From Acidimicrobiia bacterium (GTDB lineage Bacteria; Actinomycetota; Acidimicrobiia; Spongiisociales; ZC4RG35), in assembly GCA_017577575.1 (NCBI GenBank), contig PKRG01000003.1, forward strand, positions 1 through 64,000: a stretch of DNA of 64,000 nt, read 5' to 3'. This document shows, in pieces, positions 24,731 through 33,734 of the stretch. Every line of letters starts with the position of its first letter. Within the stretch, counting starts at the first letter, position 1. A program made the position numbers and the translations under genes. The notes under the pieces were generated by a model that worked only from the letters and a program-made list of their open reading frames with translations, was not told where the DNA came from and searched no databases.

Positions 24731-25618
24731 TCAGAGCGGGACCTCCGACGGCCGGCGCTTCTCGAAGACGAGATGGGTCGTGTATCCCGCCGCCTTGGCG
24801 GCTGCCACCACCTCCGCGTGGCCCCACGCCGCCTCCTCCGGCACGTGGGCGTCGCTGGCCAGCGTGATCGGCACCCCGGCGGCGTGGAAGCGCTCGAGGA
24901 ACTCCGGTGCCGGATACACCTCCCGGGCGGGCTTGCGCAGCCCTTGGCTCGACACCTCCACAGCCGTCCCGCTCTCAGCGGCGGCGGAGACAACGGCGTC
25001 GTACCAGCCCGACGGATCGACGTCGGGCCGCAAGCCGTACTTCTTGATGACGTCGACGTGGGCCAGCACGTCCACTGCTCCCGACGCCGCCAGCTCCGCC
25101 TCCAGGTCGAAGTACTGCCGCCACGCCTCGGCCACCCCTCGCCGCTGGAACTCGTGCAGCGAGTGGGAGGCGTCGATAGCCCAGCCGCCGATCCAATGGA
25201 CCGAGCCGATCAGGAAGTCCCACGGGTACGGCTCGAGCAGGTCCAAAACGGCGTCGATCGTGTCGGGGAAGAAGTCGACCTCGAGGCCCAGCTTGACGGG
25301 CAACCCGGCGTCCTTGGCCGCCACGACGGCATCGACGTAGTCGTCGAGCGACAAGGTCAGGTCGGCCTCCACCATTGCCCGGGACAATTCGGCCACGTCG
25401 TCTGGGGTGCCCGGCGCCTCCCAGAACCGACCGAGGACCGGCGCCGCCTCCTTGCAGCGGTAGAGGTGCTCGGTGAAGCCGAGCTCGGTCACGCCGCGGG
25501 CGGCCGCCGTCTCGACGTAGGCCTCGATGTGGCCCGGCGGGTATCGACCCTGGGGCACCCCGGTGGCTTCCCCGTCGAAGCCGACATGCGGATGGAGATG
25601 GAGGTGGTAGTCGGACAC
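24731..25618 (-). CDS. PHP-domain phosphatase, histidinol-phosphatase-like
   Basis: 295 residues from GTG 25618. The N-terminal metal motif is SDYHLHLHPHVG. GFTEHLYRC, KLGLEVDFFPDTID, LIGSVHWIGGWAID, VLAHVDVIKKYG and TLASDAHVPEEAAW give the His/Glu/Asp metal ligands of the PHP superfamily in the HisK (HisJ) order. It would dephosphorylate histidinol phosphate or a related sugar phosphate. No his genes are nearby, so the substrate is uncertain. Confidence 0.85.
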   Translation of the reverse strand: MSDYHLHLHPHVGFDGEATGVPQGRYPPGHIEAYVETAAARGVTELGFTEHLYRCKEAAPVLGRFWEAPGTPDDVAELSRAMVEADLTLSLDDYVDAVVAAKDAGLPVKLGLEVDFFPDTIDAVLDLLEPYPWDFLIGSVHWIGGWAIDASHSLHEFQRRGVAEAWRQYFDLEAELAASGAVDVLAHVDVIKKYGLRPDVDPSGWYDAVVSAAAESGTAVEVSSQGLRKPAREVYPAPEFLERFHAAGVPITLASDAHVPEEAAWGHAEVVAAAKAAGYTTHLVFEKRRPSEVPL

Positions 25619-25637
25619 TCGGCCCCATTCTCGCGGA

Positions 25638-25886
25638 TCAGGGCCGCCACGCCTCCACCATGCGACGCAGGTCGGGAGGGCAGGCGTCGGCGAGGAAGTT
25701 CCAGGTGTGGGGCGAGATCTCCCCATCGGTCTCCAGGTCCTCGCACGCCCGCTCCACGGCGTCGGCGACCGCGTTGAGCTTCGGATCGATCGCCACGGCC
25801 TGGGCTATCGCCTCCCGGGCGCCATCGACGTCTCCTCTGCCCAGGGCCGCGATCGCCTCCTCGACCTCGCTCCGGGCTTTGGTCAT
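25638..25886 (-). CDS. Small hypothetical protein
   Basis: 82 residues with an N-terminal helical repeat (EEAIAALGRGDVDGAREAIA) resembling one TPR unit. The rest is acidic. The ORF sits 7 bases after the GAPDH-like gene ends and 19 bases before the PHP gene starts, in the same direction, which supports it being real. No family was recognised. Confidence 0.6.
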   Translation of the reverse strand: MTKARSEVEEAIAALGRGDVDGAREAIAQAVAIDPKLNAVADAVERACEDLETDGEISPHTWNFLADACPPDLRRMVEAWRP

Positions 25887-25893
25887 GGTTCGC

Positions 25894-26952
25894 TCAGACC
25901 TCCCGCAGGATGTACCGGCGCAGTATGTCGATCCTGGTGTCGACCGTGTCGGGGTCGAGATACCACAGCATCGCCGCCACCGTCGACAGGAGCGGGTTGC
26001 CGTCCTGGGGTGTGAAACAGAACCCGACCAGCTCGTTGCCGTTGCGCACGGCCAGCGTGTCGAGGGCGACCACCGTCTGGGACAGGATGCGCCCGTAGTA
26101 GCCGTGGTCCCGCCCGAACGAGAACACCTGGTTGGCCGACCGCTTGTAGGTGACCGCCACCCTCGGGTTGGACATGAGCCGCTCTTTGGCCTCGTCCAGG
26201 GTCATCTCCTGATCGAGTGTCAGGGAGAAGTGGATCGAGTGCATGTACTGGGTGTTCAGCTTGAGCGACGACGAGTAGAGGTCGAGGTCGTATCCCAGCG
26301 TGGCGAACAGCTGATGGGCGTCGCGGGCGTGGTGGGTGCCGAAACGCTCGTCCTTGTGCTTGTCGACCGTCGGGGAGGCCACGAACCCCTCGTCCTGGGA
26401 GATGTCGTTGGCCCGCCGGATGCAGAGGAAGCGGCCGTCGACCAGGTGGTTGGTCCCGTCGGGGTCCATCGCCAGCGTCTTGATCAGCACCGAGATGTTG
26501 TGCGTGTTGCACGAGACGATGTGCAGGTAGCGGTCGTCTCCCCGCACCAGGGCCGAGTCGTTGATGCCCCGGGCGTACATCTTCCCGAACCCGAACTCGG
26601 AGCCCTGGGCCATGAACCCGACCGGGTTCTCCAGGCGCTGATAGATCTCTTCTTTGTTCTGGTTGCCGACGGGGGTGCAGTCGATCACGACCGTCGCCCG
26701 CTCCAGCGCCTCCAGCGCCTCGTACTTGGGGCTGTGGCCCAGTTCCTCGAACGCCTGCCGCTTGTCGGCGTCGACCGCCAGGGACGCTCCCCGGCGGATC
26801 AGGTCGTTGACTTTGGAGCGCTCGGTGACGAGCGGGGTCCTCTTGTGGAAGGTCACCTCGTCGATGCCGAAGTGCTCCCGATGGTCGGCGAGCAGGCCGA
26901 TCAGCGGCTCCCCGATCGTGCCGGTTCCTACGACGTGGACGATGTTGGGCAT
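25894..26952 (-). CDS. Type II (archaeal-like) glyceraldehyde-3-phosphate dehydrogenase homologue
   Basis: 352 residues. The N-terminal NAD(P)-binding fold is HVVGTGTIGEPLIGLL. VIDCTPVGNQNKEEIY resembles the DCTPxGxGxKN block of archaeal GAPDH. Cys148 in HIVSCNTHNIS aligns with the catalytic Cys of VSCNTTG, and RRANDIS resembles the archaeal RRAADP block. Archaeal type II GAPDH makes 1,3-bisphosphoglycerate. The departures (THN for TTG) mean a different substrate is possible. It lies next to the glyoxylate shunt genes. Confidence 0.7.
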   Translation of the reverse strand: MPNIVHVVGTGTIGEPLIGLLADHREHFGIDEVTFHKRTPLVTERSKVNDLIRRGASLAVDADKRQAFEELGHSPKYEALEALERATVVIDCTPVGNQNKEEIYQRLENPVGFMAQGSEFGFGKMYARGINDSALVRGDDRYLHIVSCNTHNISVLIKTLAMDPDGTNHLVDGRFLCIRRANDISQDEGFVASPTVDKHKDERFGTHHARDAHQLFATLGYDLDLYSSSLKLNTQYMHSIHFSLTLDQEMTLDEAKERLMSNPRVAVTYKRSANQVFSFGRDHGYYGRILSQTVVALDTLAVRNGNELVGFCFTPQDGNPLLSTVAAMLWYLDPDTVDTRIDILRRYILREV

Positions 26953-27038
26953 GGTTCAGCTCCTGCGACGTGGCGGGATCGGAAGGGGACGGGTTGGTCC
27001 TCGCAACTTACCATCCAGAGCCGGACGCTCCAGGCGCC

Positions 27039-28313
27039 TCAGAACTGGGCCTCCTCGGTGCTGCCCACCAATGCGAGGGTCGAGGCCTCTCCCCCGCTGA
27101 CGATGGTGGAGACGGCGTCGAAGTAGCCGGCCCCGACCTCCCGCTGGTGTCGGGTGGCGGTGTACCCGCGCTCTTCCATGGCGAACTCGGCTTGCTGCAG
27201 CTCGACGTAGGCGGTCATTCCGTCGCGGGCATAGCCCTCGGCGAGCTGGAACATCGAGGCGTTGAGGGCGTGGAACCCGGCGAGGGTTATGAACTGGAAC
27301 TTGTATCCCATCCGCCCGAGCTCCTTCTGGAACGAGGCGATGGCGGCGTCGTCGAGCTTCGCCTTCCAGTTGAACGAAGGCGAGCAGTTGTACGCCAGCA
27401 GCTTTCCCGGGTACTTCTCGTGGACGGCGGCGGCGAACCGCTCGGCCTCGTCCAGGTCCGGCGTGGCGGTCTCGCACCAGATGACATCCGCGTAGGGGGC
27501 GTAGGCCAGCGCCCTGGCTATGGCCTGGTCGAGGCCGGCACGAACCCGGAAGAACCCCTCGGCGGTGCGCTCGCCGGTGAGGAACTCGCGGTCTCGTTCG
27601 TCGATGTCGGACGTCAACAGGTTGGCGCCGTTGGCGTCGGTGCGGGCCACGACGATGGTGGGCACCCCCATCACATCGGCCGCCAGGCGGGCGGCGACGA
27701 GCGTGCGGATGTGCTGCGATGTCGGAACCAGCACCTTCCCGCCCATGTGGCCACACTTCTTCTCGGACGCCAGCTGGTCCTCGTAGTGGACGCCGGCGGC
27801 GCCGGCGGCGATGAAGGCCTTGGTGAGCTCGAACACGTTCAGCGCCCCTCCGAACCCTGCTTCGCCGTCGGCGACGATCGGAGCGAAGTAGTCGATGGAG
27901 GTGTCGCCTTCCATCCAGGCGATCTGGTCGGCCCGCCGGAGGGCGTTGTTTATCCGCCGCACGAGCGTCGGGGCCGACGTGGCCGGGTACAGGGACTGAT
28001 CGGGGTACACCTGCTCGGCGAGGTTGGCGTCGGCCGCCACCTGCCAGCCGGACAAATAGATCGCCTCGAGGCCCGCTTTGACCATCTGCACCGCCTGGCC
28101 GCCCGTCATCGCCCCGAGAGCGGCGACGTAGTCCGTCTCGGTCATCAGCCTCCACAGCTTCTCCGCCATGGCCCTGGCCAGGGTGTGCTCTTCCTGCAGG
28201 GACCCCCGGAGGCGGATCACGTCTTCGGCCGTGTAGGGGCGCTCGATCCCCTTCCAGCGGGGATCGCTCTCCCAGCTCGCGGCCAGTTCAGCGGCTCGTT
28301 CCTCGATGGTCAT
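27039..28313 (-). CDS. aceA: Isocitrate lyase
   Basis: 424 residues. It splits isocitrate to glyoxylate and succinate. The active-site loop KKCGHMGGK (Cys188) is intact, and the ADANLAEQVYPDQSLYP and RTDANGANLLTSDIDERDRE regions match the family. It is encoded just after malate synthase in the same direction, giving the glyoxylate shunt needed for growth on acetate or fatty acids. Confidence 0.97.
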   Translation of the reverse strand: MTIEERAAELAASWESDPRWKGIERPYTAEDVIRLRGSLQEEHTLARAMAEKLWRLMTETDYVAALGAMTGGQAVQMVKAGLEAIYLSGWQVAADANLAEQVYPDQSLYPATSAPTLVRRINNALRRADQIAWMEGDTSIDYFAPIVADGEAGFGGALNVFELTKAFIAAGAAGVHYEDQLASEKKCGHMGGKVLVPTSQHIRTLVAARLAADVMGVPTIVVARTDANGANLLTSDIDERDREFLTGERTAEGFFRVRAGLDQAIARALAYAPYADVIWCETATPDLDEAERFAAAVHEKYPGKLLAYNCSPSFNWKAKLDDAAIASFQKELGRMGYKFQFITLAGFHALNASMFQLAEGYARDGMTAYVELQQAEFAMEERGYTATRHQREVGAGYFDAVSTIVSGGEASTLALVGSTEEAQF

Positions 28314-28322
28314 TTCGTCCTC

Positions 28323-29897
28323 TCAGTCGATCAGGTCGTAGGCAGGGATGGTCAGAAACTCGACGAATTCCTCGGAGAGGGCTACCTCCTCGAAGAGGCG
28401 GCGGGCCTCCTCGTAGCGTCCTTTCTGGAAAGCCTCCGGCCCCACCCGCTCGGCGATCTCGGCGACCACCTCATCGGCGACCCGTCGCACCAGGTCGGCG
28501 TCGACCAGTTGCCCGTCGGCCGTGCGGGCGCTGTGGGTGACCCACTGCCAGATCTGGCTGCGGCTGATCTCGGCGGTGGCGGCGTCTTCCATCAGGTTGT
28601 CGATGGCGGCCGCACCCGTCCCGGTGAGCCAGCTCGCCAGGTAGCGGATCCCCACCGAGACGTTGGTGCGGATCCCGTCCAGGGTGATCCGTCCCCCCGG
28701 GACGTAGGTGTCGAGCAGGGCGGCGGCATCGGGCTCCACGTCGGTCCGCTGGCGGTCGATCTGGTTGGGGTTCTCGCCGAGGACGGCATCGAACTCGGCC
28801 ATGGCGACGGGAACCAGGCCGGGGTGGGCCACCCAGGTCCCGTCGAACCCCTGGCCGGCCTCGCGCCGCTTGTCGGCGGCGACCTTCTGGAGGGCGGCTT
28901 CGGTCACCTCGGGGTCCCGCCGGTTGGGGATGAAGGCCGCCATGCCGCCGATGGCGTGGGCTCCGCGTCTGTGGCAGGTGGCGACGAGGAGGTCGGTGTA
29001 TGCGGTCATGAACGGGGTCTCCATCGTCACCTGGGCGCGGTCGGGCAGGACCTTGTCGCGGCGACGCCGGAACTTCTTGATGATCGAGAAGATGTAGTCC
29101 CAGCGCCCGGCGTTGAGCCCGGCCGAGTGCGGCGCCAGCTCGTAGAGGATCTCTTCCATCTCGAAGGCCGCAGTGATCGTCTCGATCAGGACCGTCGCCC
29201 GGATCGTCCCCACCGGGATGTCCAACAGCTCCTGGGCGTAGACGAACATGTCGTTCCACAGCCGCGCCTCGAGGTGGCTCTCGATCTTCGGCAGGTAGAA
29301 GTAGGGCCCGGTCCCCGCCTCCAGCGCCTCGCGTGCCGCCCAGAACATGTAGAGGCCGAAGTCGACGAACGAGGCCGCCGCCGGCTTGCCGTCGATGAGG
29401 ATGTGCTTCTCGGGGAGATGCAGGCCCCGGGGGCGGACCATCAGCGTCGCCACCTCGTCCTCGAGGCGGTACTGCTTCTCGGGTGTCTCGAAGCTGAGGG
29501 TGCGCCGGTAGGCGTCGATGAGATTGCGCTGACCCTCCATGATGTTGTGCCACGTCGGAGACGTGGCGTCCTCGAAATCGGCCATGAAGACCTTCGCCCC
29601 GGAGTTGAGGGCGTTGATCATCATCTTGCGGTCGACGGGGCCGGTGATCTCCACCCGGCGGTCGCGCAGGTCCTTGGGCGCCTCCGCCACCTGCCAGGCC
29701 TCCTGGCGGATGTGAGCGGTCTCGGGGAGGAATCGGGGCATCAGGCCGACGTCGAACTCGGCCTGGCGCTCCCGTCGCATGGCGAGGAGGAACTGCCGGC
29801 GTTCCTCGAAGGCGTCGTGCAGGTCTTCGACGAACCGCAACGCCTCGGCGGTGAGCAGTTCCGGTGCCGGTCCAGGGTCGAGGAGTTCGTAGGCCAT
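28323..29897 (-). CDS. aceB: Malate synthase A
   Basis: 524 residues, normal for isoform A. Motifs VFMADFEDATSPTWHN, VRPRGLHLPEKHI (catalytic Arg) and GRWDYIFSIIKKF are typical, and GTWVAHPGLVPVAMAEFD holds late conserved positions. It condenses glyoxylate and acetyl-CoA to malate. The stop of this gene is 9 bases before aceA starts, and the RamB-like regulator is divergent, 97 bases away. Confidence 0.97.
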   Translation of the reverse strand: MAYELLDPGPAPELLTAEALRFVEDLHDAFEERRQFLLAMRRERQAEFDVGLMPRFLPETAHIRQEAWQVAEAPKDLRDRRVEITGPVDRKMMINALNSGAKVFMADFEDATSPTWHNIMEGQRNLIDAYRRTLSFETPEKQYRLEDEVATLMVRPRGLHLPEKHILIDGKPAAASFVDFGLYMFWAAREALEAGTGPYFYLPKIESHLEARLWNDMFVYAQELLDIPVGTIRATVLIETITAAFEMEEILYELAPHSAGLNAGRWDYIFSIIKKFRRRRDKVLPDRAQVTMETPFMTAYTDLLVATCHRRGAHAIGGMAAFIPNRRDPEVTEAALQKVAADKRREAGQGFDGTWVAHPGLVPVAMAEFDAVLGENPNQIDRQRTDVEPDAAALLDTYVPGGRITLDGIRTNVSVGIRYLASWLTGTGAAAIDNLMEDAATAEISRSQIWQWVTHSARTADGQLVDADLVRRVADEVVAEIAERVGPEAFQKGRYEEARRLFEEVALSEEFVEFLTIPAYDLID

Positions 29898-29994
29898 TTT
29901 CCCTCGCAGTCGTTAAGTCGTCAGTATGTTCCGATGCCGTTGACAGCGTCTACGCTTCTTGCCCGAAACTTCAGGCACTCTTAACATAGCGGTT

Positions 29995-31428
29995 ATGTCT
30001 TCGCTCGATGTTCTCACCTTCGGTCGCCGTCTGCGCCACCTGCGCAAGGCCGCCGGCCTCACCCTCCAAGAGCTCGGCGAGAAGGTGGGACGTCCCGCCC
30101 CCTACCTGTCGATGCTGGAGAACGGGCGGCGCGAACCGAAGCTGAGCCACATCAGCGACCTCGCCGCGGCTCTCGGTGTGGACGTCTCGGAGCTGTTGGC
30201 CCCCGAGCCCCCCACGCCCCGGGCCCAGCTGGAGATCGAGCTGGAGCGGATGCAGGCGGATCCGCGATTCGCCTCTCTGGAGCTTCCCTACATCCGGCCC
30301 TCCCCCAGTCTGCCCGACGAGGTCCTGGAGCACTTGGTCGGACTGTACCGGGCGCTGGCCGGGCACGGAGGAGTCGAGCTCACCGGTCGGAGCCGCCTGC
30401 GGAAGGCGAATGCGGCCACCGCCCGGTGGCTGCGCGACCAGAACGGCTACCTGTCGGACGTCGAGGCGGTGGCCACCGGGATCCTCGAGGCGGTGGGACA
30501 TCGGGGTGACGGGCCCTTGTCCTCCCGCACCCTCCTGGACATCGCGTCCCACCTCGGCTTCGAAGTGCGCGCCGTCGAGGACATGGTGCCCGGGGTACGG
30601 TCGATCGTCGACCACCGTTCAGGCCGGATCTACATCGCCCAGCGCAACGAGCTGCGCACCCGCCAGGCCCGAAAGGCCATCCTCCAGACGCTCGCCGGAA
30701 AGCTCCTCGGCCATCGCGAGCCCGCCGACGTGGAGGAGTTCCTGCGGCAGAGAGTGGAGAGCGCCTACCTGGCCGGCGCCATCCTGGCTCCCGAGGGGGC
30801 GGTCACCCGGCGCCTGCGCACGGCCATGGAACAGCGCGACATCTCCGTCGAGGACATCAAAGAGGTCTTCTACGTCAGCTACGAGATGGCGGCGTGGCGG
30901 TTCGTGAACCTGGCCACCGAGAAGCTGGGCATGCGCACCCATCTGATCGTCACCGGGGCCGACGGCCGGGTCGTCAAGGGCTATTCCAACGACGAGCTGC
31001 CGTTCAACACCGATCCCCAGGGAGGGGTGGAGGCCCAACCGGTGTGCCGGTTCTGGGGGGCGCTGCAGGTCTTCGAGTCCGACCAGCGCTTCGACGTGCA
31101 CGCCCAGTACACCGACACCCCCAACGGCACGTACTTCTGCGTGACCCACATGGAGCCGGACCGCCCCTTCTCGGTAACGGTGGGGGTGCCGTTCGAATCG
31201 GCCCAGTGGTTCAGGGACCGCAACACCACCCGGCGGGCACAGTCCCGGTGCCCGGACCCCAACTGCTGCCGCCTGCCCACCCGGGAGCAGGCGGCGAAAT
31301 GGGACGGCCAGCTCGAGGTGTCGGTGCGGGTCCAGGACCAGCTACTCGGGCGCCTGGCCTCCGACCCGTATCCGAGCCCCCGCGACCGCAGGATCTACGA
31401 CCTGGTGGAGCGGCACGCGGCCGACTGA
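29995..31428 (+). CDS. RamB-like regulator of acetate/glyoxylate metabolism
   Basis: 477 residues from the ATG at 29995. An N-terminal Cro/C1-type HTH (GRRLRHLRKAAGLTLQELGE...APYLSMLENGRREP) is followed by a large domain with the short-chain fatty-acyl regulator (DUF955-related) pattern and a Cys cluster, CPDPNCCRLP, near residue 430. RamB of Corynebacterium has the same architecture and controls aceA/aceB. Here the gene is divergent from aceB, so acetate-responsive regulation of the shunt is the obvious role. A RamB binding box could not be recognised by eye. Confidence 0.8.
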   Translation: MSSLDVLTFGRRLRHLRKAAGLTLQELGEKVGRPAPYLSMLENGRREPKLSHISDLAAALGVDVSELLAPEPPTPRAQLEIELERMQADPRFASLELPYIRPSPSLPDEVLEHLVGLYRALAGHGGVELTGRSRLRKANAATARWLRDQNGYLSDVEAVATGILEAVGHRGDGPLSSRTLLDIASHLGFEVRAVEDMVPGVRSIVDHRSGRIYIAQRNELRTRQARKAILQTLAGKLLGHREPADVEEFLRQRVESAYLAGAILAPEGAVTRRLRTAMEQRDISVEDIKEVFYVSYEMAAWRFVNLATEKLGMRTHLIVTGADGRVVKGYSNDELPFNTDPQGGVEAQPVCRFWGALQVFESDQRFDVHAQYTDTPNGTYFCVTHMEPDRPFSVTVGVPFESAQWFRDRNTTRRAQSRCPDPNCCRLPTREQAAKWDGQLEVSVRVQDQLLGRLASDPYPSPRDRRIYDLVERHAAD

Positions 31429-31433
31429 AAGGC

Positions 31434-32756
31434 TCAGTCGGCCAGGAACAGGCCCGGCTCCTCGAGGTTCTCGATCAGCATCGCCATGAAGCGGCGCCCC
31501 AGCGCCCCGTCGATGATCCGGTGGTCGTACGACAACGACAGCGGCAGCAGCGGGGCGATCTCGACCCGGCCGTCGCGGGCCACCGGCTTCTCCACCGCTC
31601 TGCCCACGGAGAGGATGGCGGTGGTCCCGGGCGGGACGATGGGGGTCCCGAACCCGCCGCCCACGGCGCCGATGTTCGACACCGTGAACGTCTGGCCGGA
31701 GAGCTCGTCGACGCCCAGCTTGCGCTCCTTGGCCGCCGACCCGAGACGGGTCACCTCGTCGGCCAGTCCCAGCACCGACCGGCGGTCGGCGTTGCGGATC
31801 ACCGCCACCAGCAAGCCGTCGGGGGTGTCCACGGCGATCCCCACGTCGTAGCGGTTGTGGACCACCAGCTCGTCGCCGTCGAGGGTGGCGTTGAACTCCG
31901 GGAAGGCGGCGAGCACCGGTGTGACCGCCTTGACGACGAGAGCCTCCATGGGGATCTTCCGGTCGTGACGGCGGGCCAGCGCCTTGCGGAGGTCGATCAG
32001 GCGGGTGGCGTCGACTTCGTCGAAGGTCGTGACGTGGGGGATCGTCGTCCACGACTCGGTCATGTTGGCGGCGATGGTCCGCCGCAGCTTGCTGAGCGGG
32101 CGCCGCTCCGAAGGTGGCCGCGCCCCCGCCGGAATCGTTCGCTGGGCGGGCTCGGGCACCGGGGGCACCGGCGTGGGCTCCGGCTGTGGCTGGGCGCCGT
32201 CGGCGGCGGCGAGGACGTCCTCACGGGTGATCCGCCCCTCGGGCCCGGTGCCGGTGATCGTGCTCAGGTCGACACCCAGCTCCCGGGCGAGCTTGCGGAC
32301 GACGGGCAGCGCCTGCACCTTCGCCGCCGGCTTCTCGGCGGCCTCGGTCCGCGAGGGGAGCACCTCGGCCTCCGACGGCAGCGTCCCGACGATCGGCGCC
32401 GGCTCCTCGCTATCGGCCGACTCGGCAGCCTCCTCGGAGACCTGTGGCTCCTCGGCCGGCGGCTCGGCCGCCGGGGCCTCCTCACCTGGGGCCTCGCCGC
32501 CGGGGGGCCAGGTCTCTCCCTCCTCGCCGATCACGACCAGGACGTCGCCGACCTGTATCACCTCGCCTTCGGCGGCGCCGTGGTGGAGCACCACCCCGGC
32601 GTATGGAGAGGGGATCTCGACCACCGCCTTGTCGGTCTCGACCTCCACGACCGTCTCGTCCATCCCCACGTATCCCCCGACCGGGACGACCCAGCGGACG
32701 ATCTCCGCCTCGGTCAGCCCTTCGCCGATGTCGGGAAGCCGAAACTCATGCGCCAT
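31434..32756 (-). CDS. 2-oxoacid dehydrogenase E2 (dihydrolipoamide acyltransferase)
   Basis: 440 residues. One N-terminal lipoyl domain has Lys43 in EVETDKAVVEI. A Pro/Ala/Glu-rich linker is followed by the E3/E1-binding domain (VRKLARELGVDLSTITGTG), a second linker, and the catalytic domain ending in LSYDHRIIDGALGRRFM (His and Asp of the active site). It transfers the acyl group to CoA. Its start abuts the E1-beta stop. Substrate could be pyruvate or branched-chain 2-oxoacids. No E3 gene is in the window. Confidence 0.92.
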   Translation of the reverse strand: MAHEFRLPDIGEGLTEAEIVRWVVPVGGYVGMDETVVEVETDKAVVEIPSPYAGVVLHHGAAEGEVIQVGDVLVVIGEEGETWPPGGEAPGEEAPAAEPPAEEPQVSEEAAESADSEEPAPIVGTLPSEAEVLPSRTEAAEKPAAKVQALPVVRKLARELGVDLSTITGTGPEGRITREDVLAAADGAQPQPEPTPVPPVPEPAQRTIPAGARPPSERRPLSKLRRTIAANMTESWTTIPHVTTFDEVDATRLIDLRKALARRHDRKIPMEALVVKAVTPVLAAFPEFNATLDGDELVVHNRYDVGIAVDTPDGLLVAVIRNADRRSVLGLADEVTRLGSAAKERKLGVDELSGQTFTVSNIGAVGGGFGTPIVPPGTTAILSVGRAVEKPVARDGRVEIAPLLPLSLSYDHRIIDGALGRRFMAMLIENLEEPGLFLAD

Positions 32757-33734
32757 TCACGCCTCCAGCGTCTTGCGTGCCGCGGCGACGATCCGTTCCA
32801 CAGAGGGGAGGTACTGGTGCTCCGAGCGCTTCAGCGGGAACACGCTGTCCCACCCCGTCACGCGCAGGACCGGCGCCTCCAACGAGTACAGGCAGTGCTC
32901 GGCGATGGTCGCCGCGATCTCGGCGCCGAAGCCCGCCGTGCGGGGCGCCTCGTGGACGATCACCGCCCGGCCGGTCTTCGAGACCGAAGCCGTGACCGCC
33001 TCGGCGTCGAACGGCACCAGGCTGCGAACGTCGATCACCTCCGCCGAGACCCCGTCGTCTGCCAGCCGGTCGGCGGCTTTCCTCGTCTCGAGCATCATCG
33101 CCCCCCAACTGATGAGCGTGACGTCGGCCCCCTCCCGCTCGACGCGAGCCCGGCCGATCTCCACCTCGTACCAGCCCTCCGGCACCTCTTCTTTCACCGC
33201 ACGATAGAGGCGGATGGGCTCACAGAACACGACCGGGTCGGGGTCGGCGATCGCCGCCAGGAGCAGCCCCTTGGCGTCGTACGGGGTGGAGGGCACCACC
33301 ACCTTGAGCCCGGGGGTGTGGGCGTATATCGCCTCCGCCGACTCCGAGTGGTGCTCGGCCGCCCCGATCCCTCCCCCATAGGGGATGCGGATCACCATCG
33401 GCGCGGTGAACCGGTGCTGGGAGCGATTCCGGATCCGGCTGACGTGGCTGATGATCTGGTCGAAAGCCGGATACGAGAAGCCCATGAACTGCAACTCGGC
33501 GACCGGCCGCATCCCGCCGACCGCCAACCCGAAGGCCACTCCGATGATCCCCGACTCGGCCACCGGCGTGTCGACGACGCGGTGCTCTCCGTACTTCTCG
33601 GCGAGCCCGTCGGTGATGCGGAACACGCCGCCGGTGCGCCCGACGTCCTCACCCATGATCATCACGTGGGAGTCCTTCTCGAGGCCCACGTCCAGGGCGT
33701 CGTTGAGGGCCTTCGCCATCGTCAGGACTCTCAT
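32757..33734 (-). CDS. 2-oxoacid dehydrogenase E1 beta subunit
   Basis: 325 residues, the standard size. GEDVGRTGGVFRITDGLAEK, DTPVAESGIIGVAFGLAVGG and MGFSYPAFDQIISH are the conserved transketolase-like pyrimidine-binding signatures. The C-terminal domain has RVTGWDSVFPL. It pairs with the E1 alpha subunit, whose stop overlaps its start by 4 bases. Confidence 0.95.
   Translation of the reverse strand: MRVLTMAKALNDALDVGLEKDSHVMIMGEDVGRTGGVFRITDGLAEKYGEHRVVDTPVAESGIIGVAFGLAVGGMRPVAELQFMGFSYPAFDQIISHVSRIRNRSQHRFTAPMVIRIPYGGGIGAAEHHSESAEAIYAHTPGLKVVVPSTPYDAKGLLLAAIADPDPVVFCEPIRLYRAVKEEVPEGWYEVEIGRARVEREGADVTLISWGAMMLETRKAADRLADDGVSAEVIDVRSLVPFDAEAVTASVSKTGRAVIVHEAPRTAGFGAEIAATIAEHCLYSLEAPVLRVTGWDSVFPLKRSEHQYLPSVERIVAAARKTLEA

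Noticed and set aside
29940..29945. TTGACA as a -35 box for the RamB-like gene
   Set aside because: No matching -10 element lies 16-18 bases downstream.
26970..29984. A 1004-residue open frame antisense to the GAPDH-like, aceA and aceB genes
   Set aside because: Its translation is low-complexity Gly/Arg/Leu-rich, with no motif, while the opposite strand has complete enzymes with catalytic motifs. It is a high-GC shadow.
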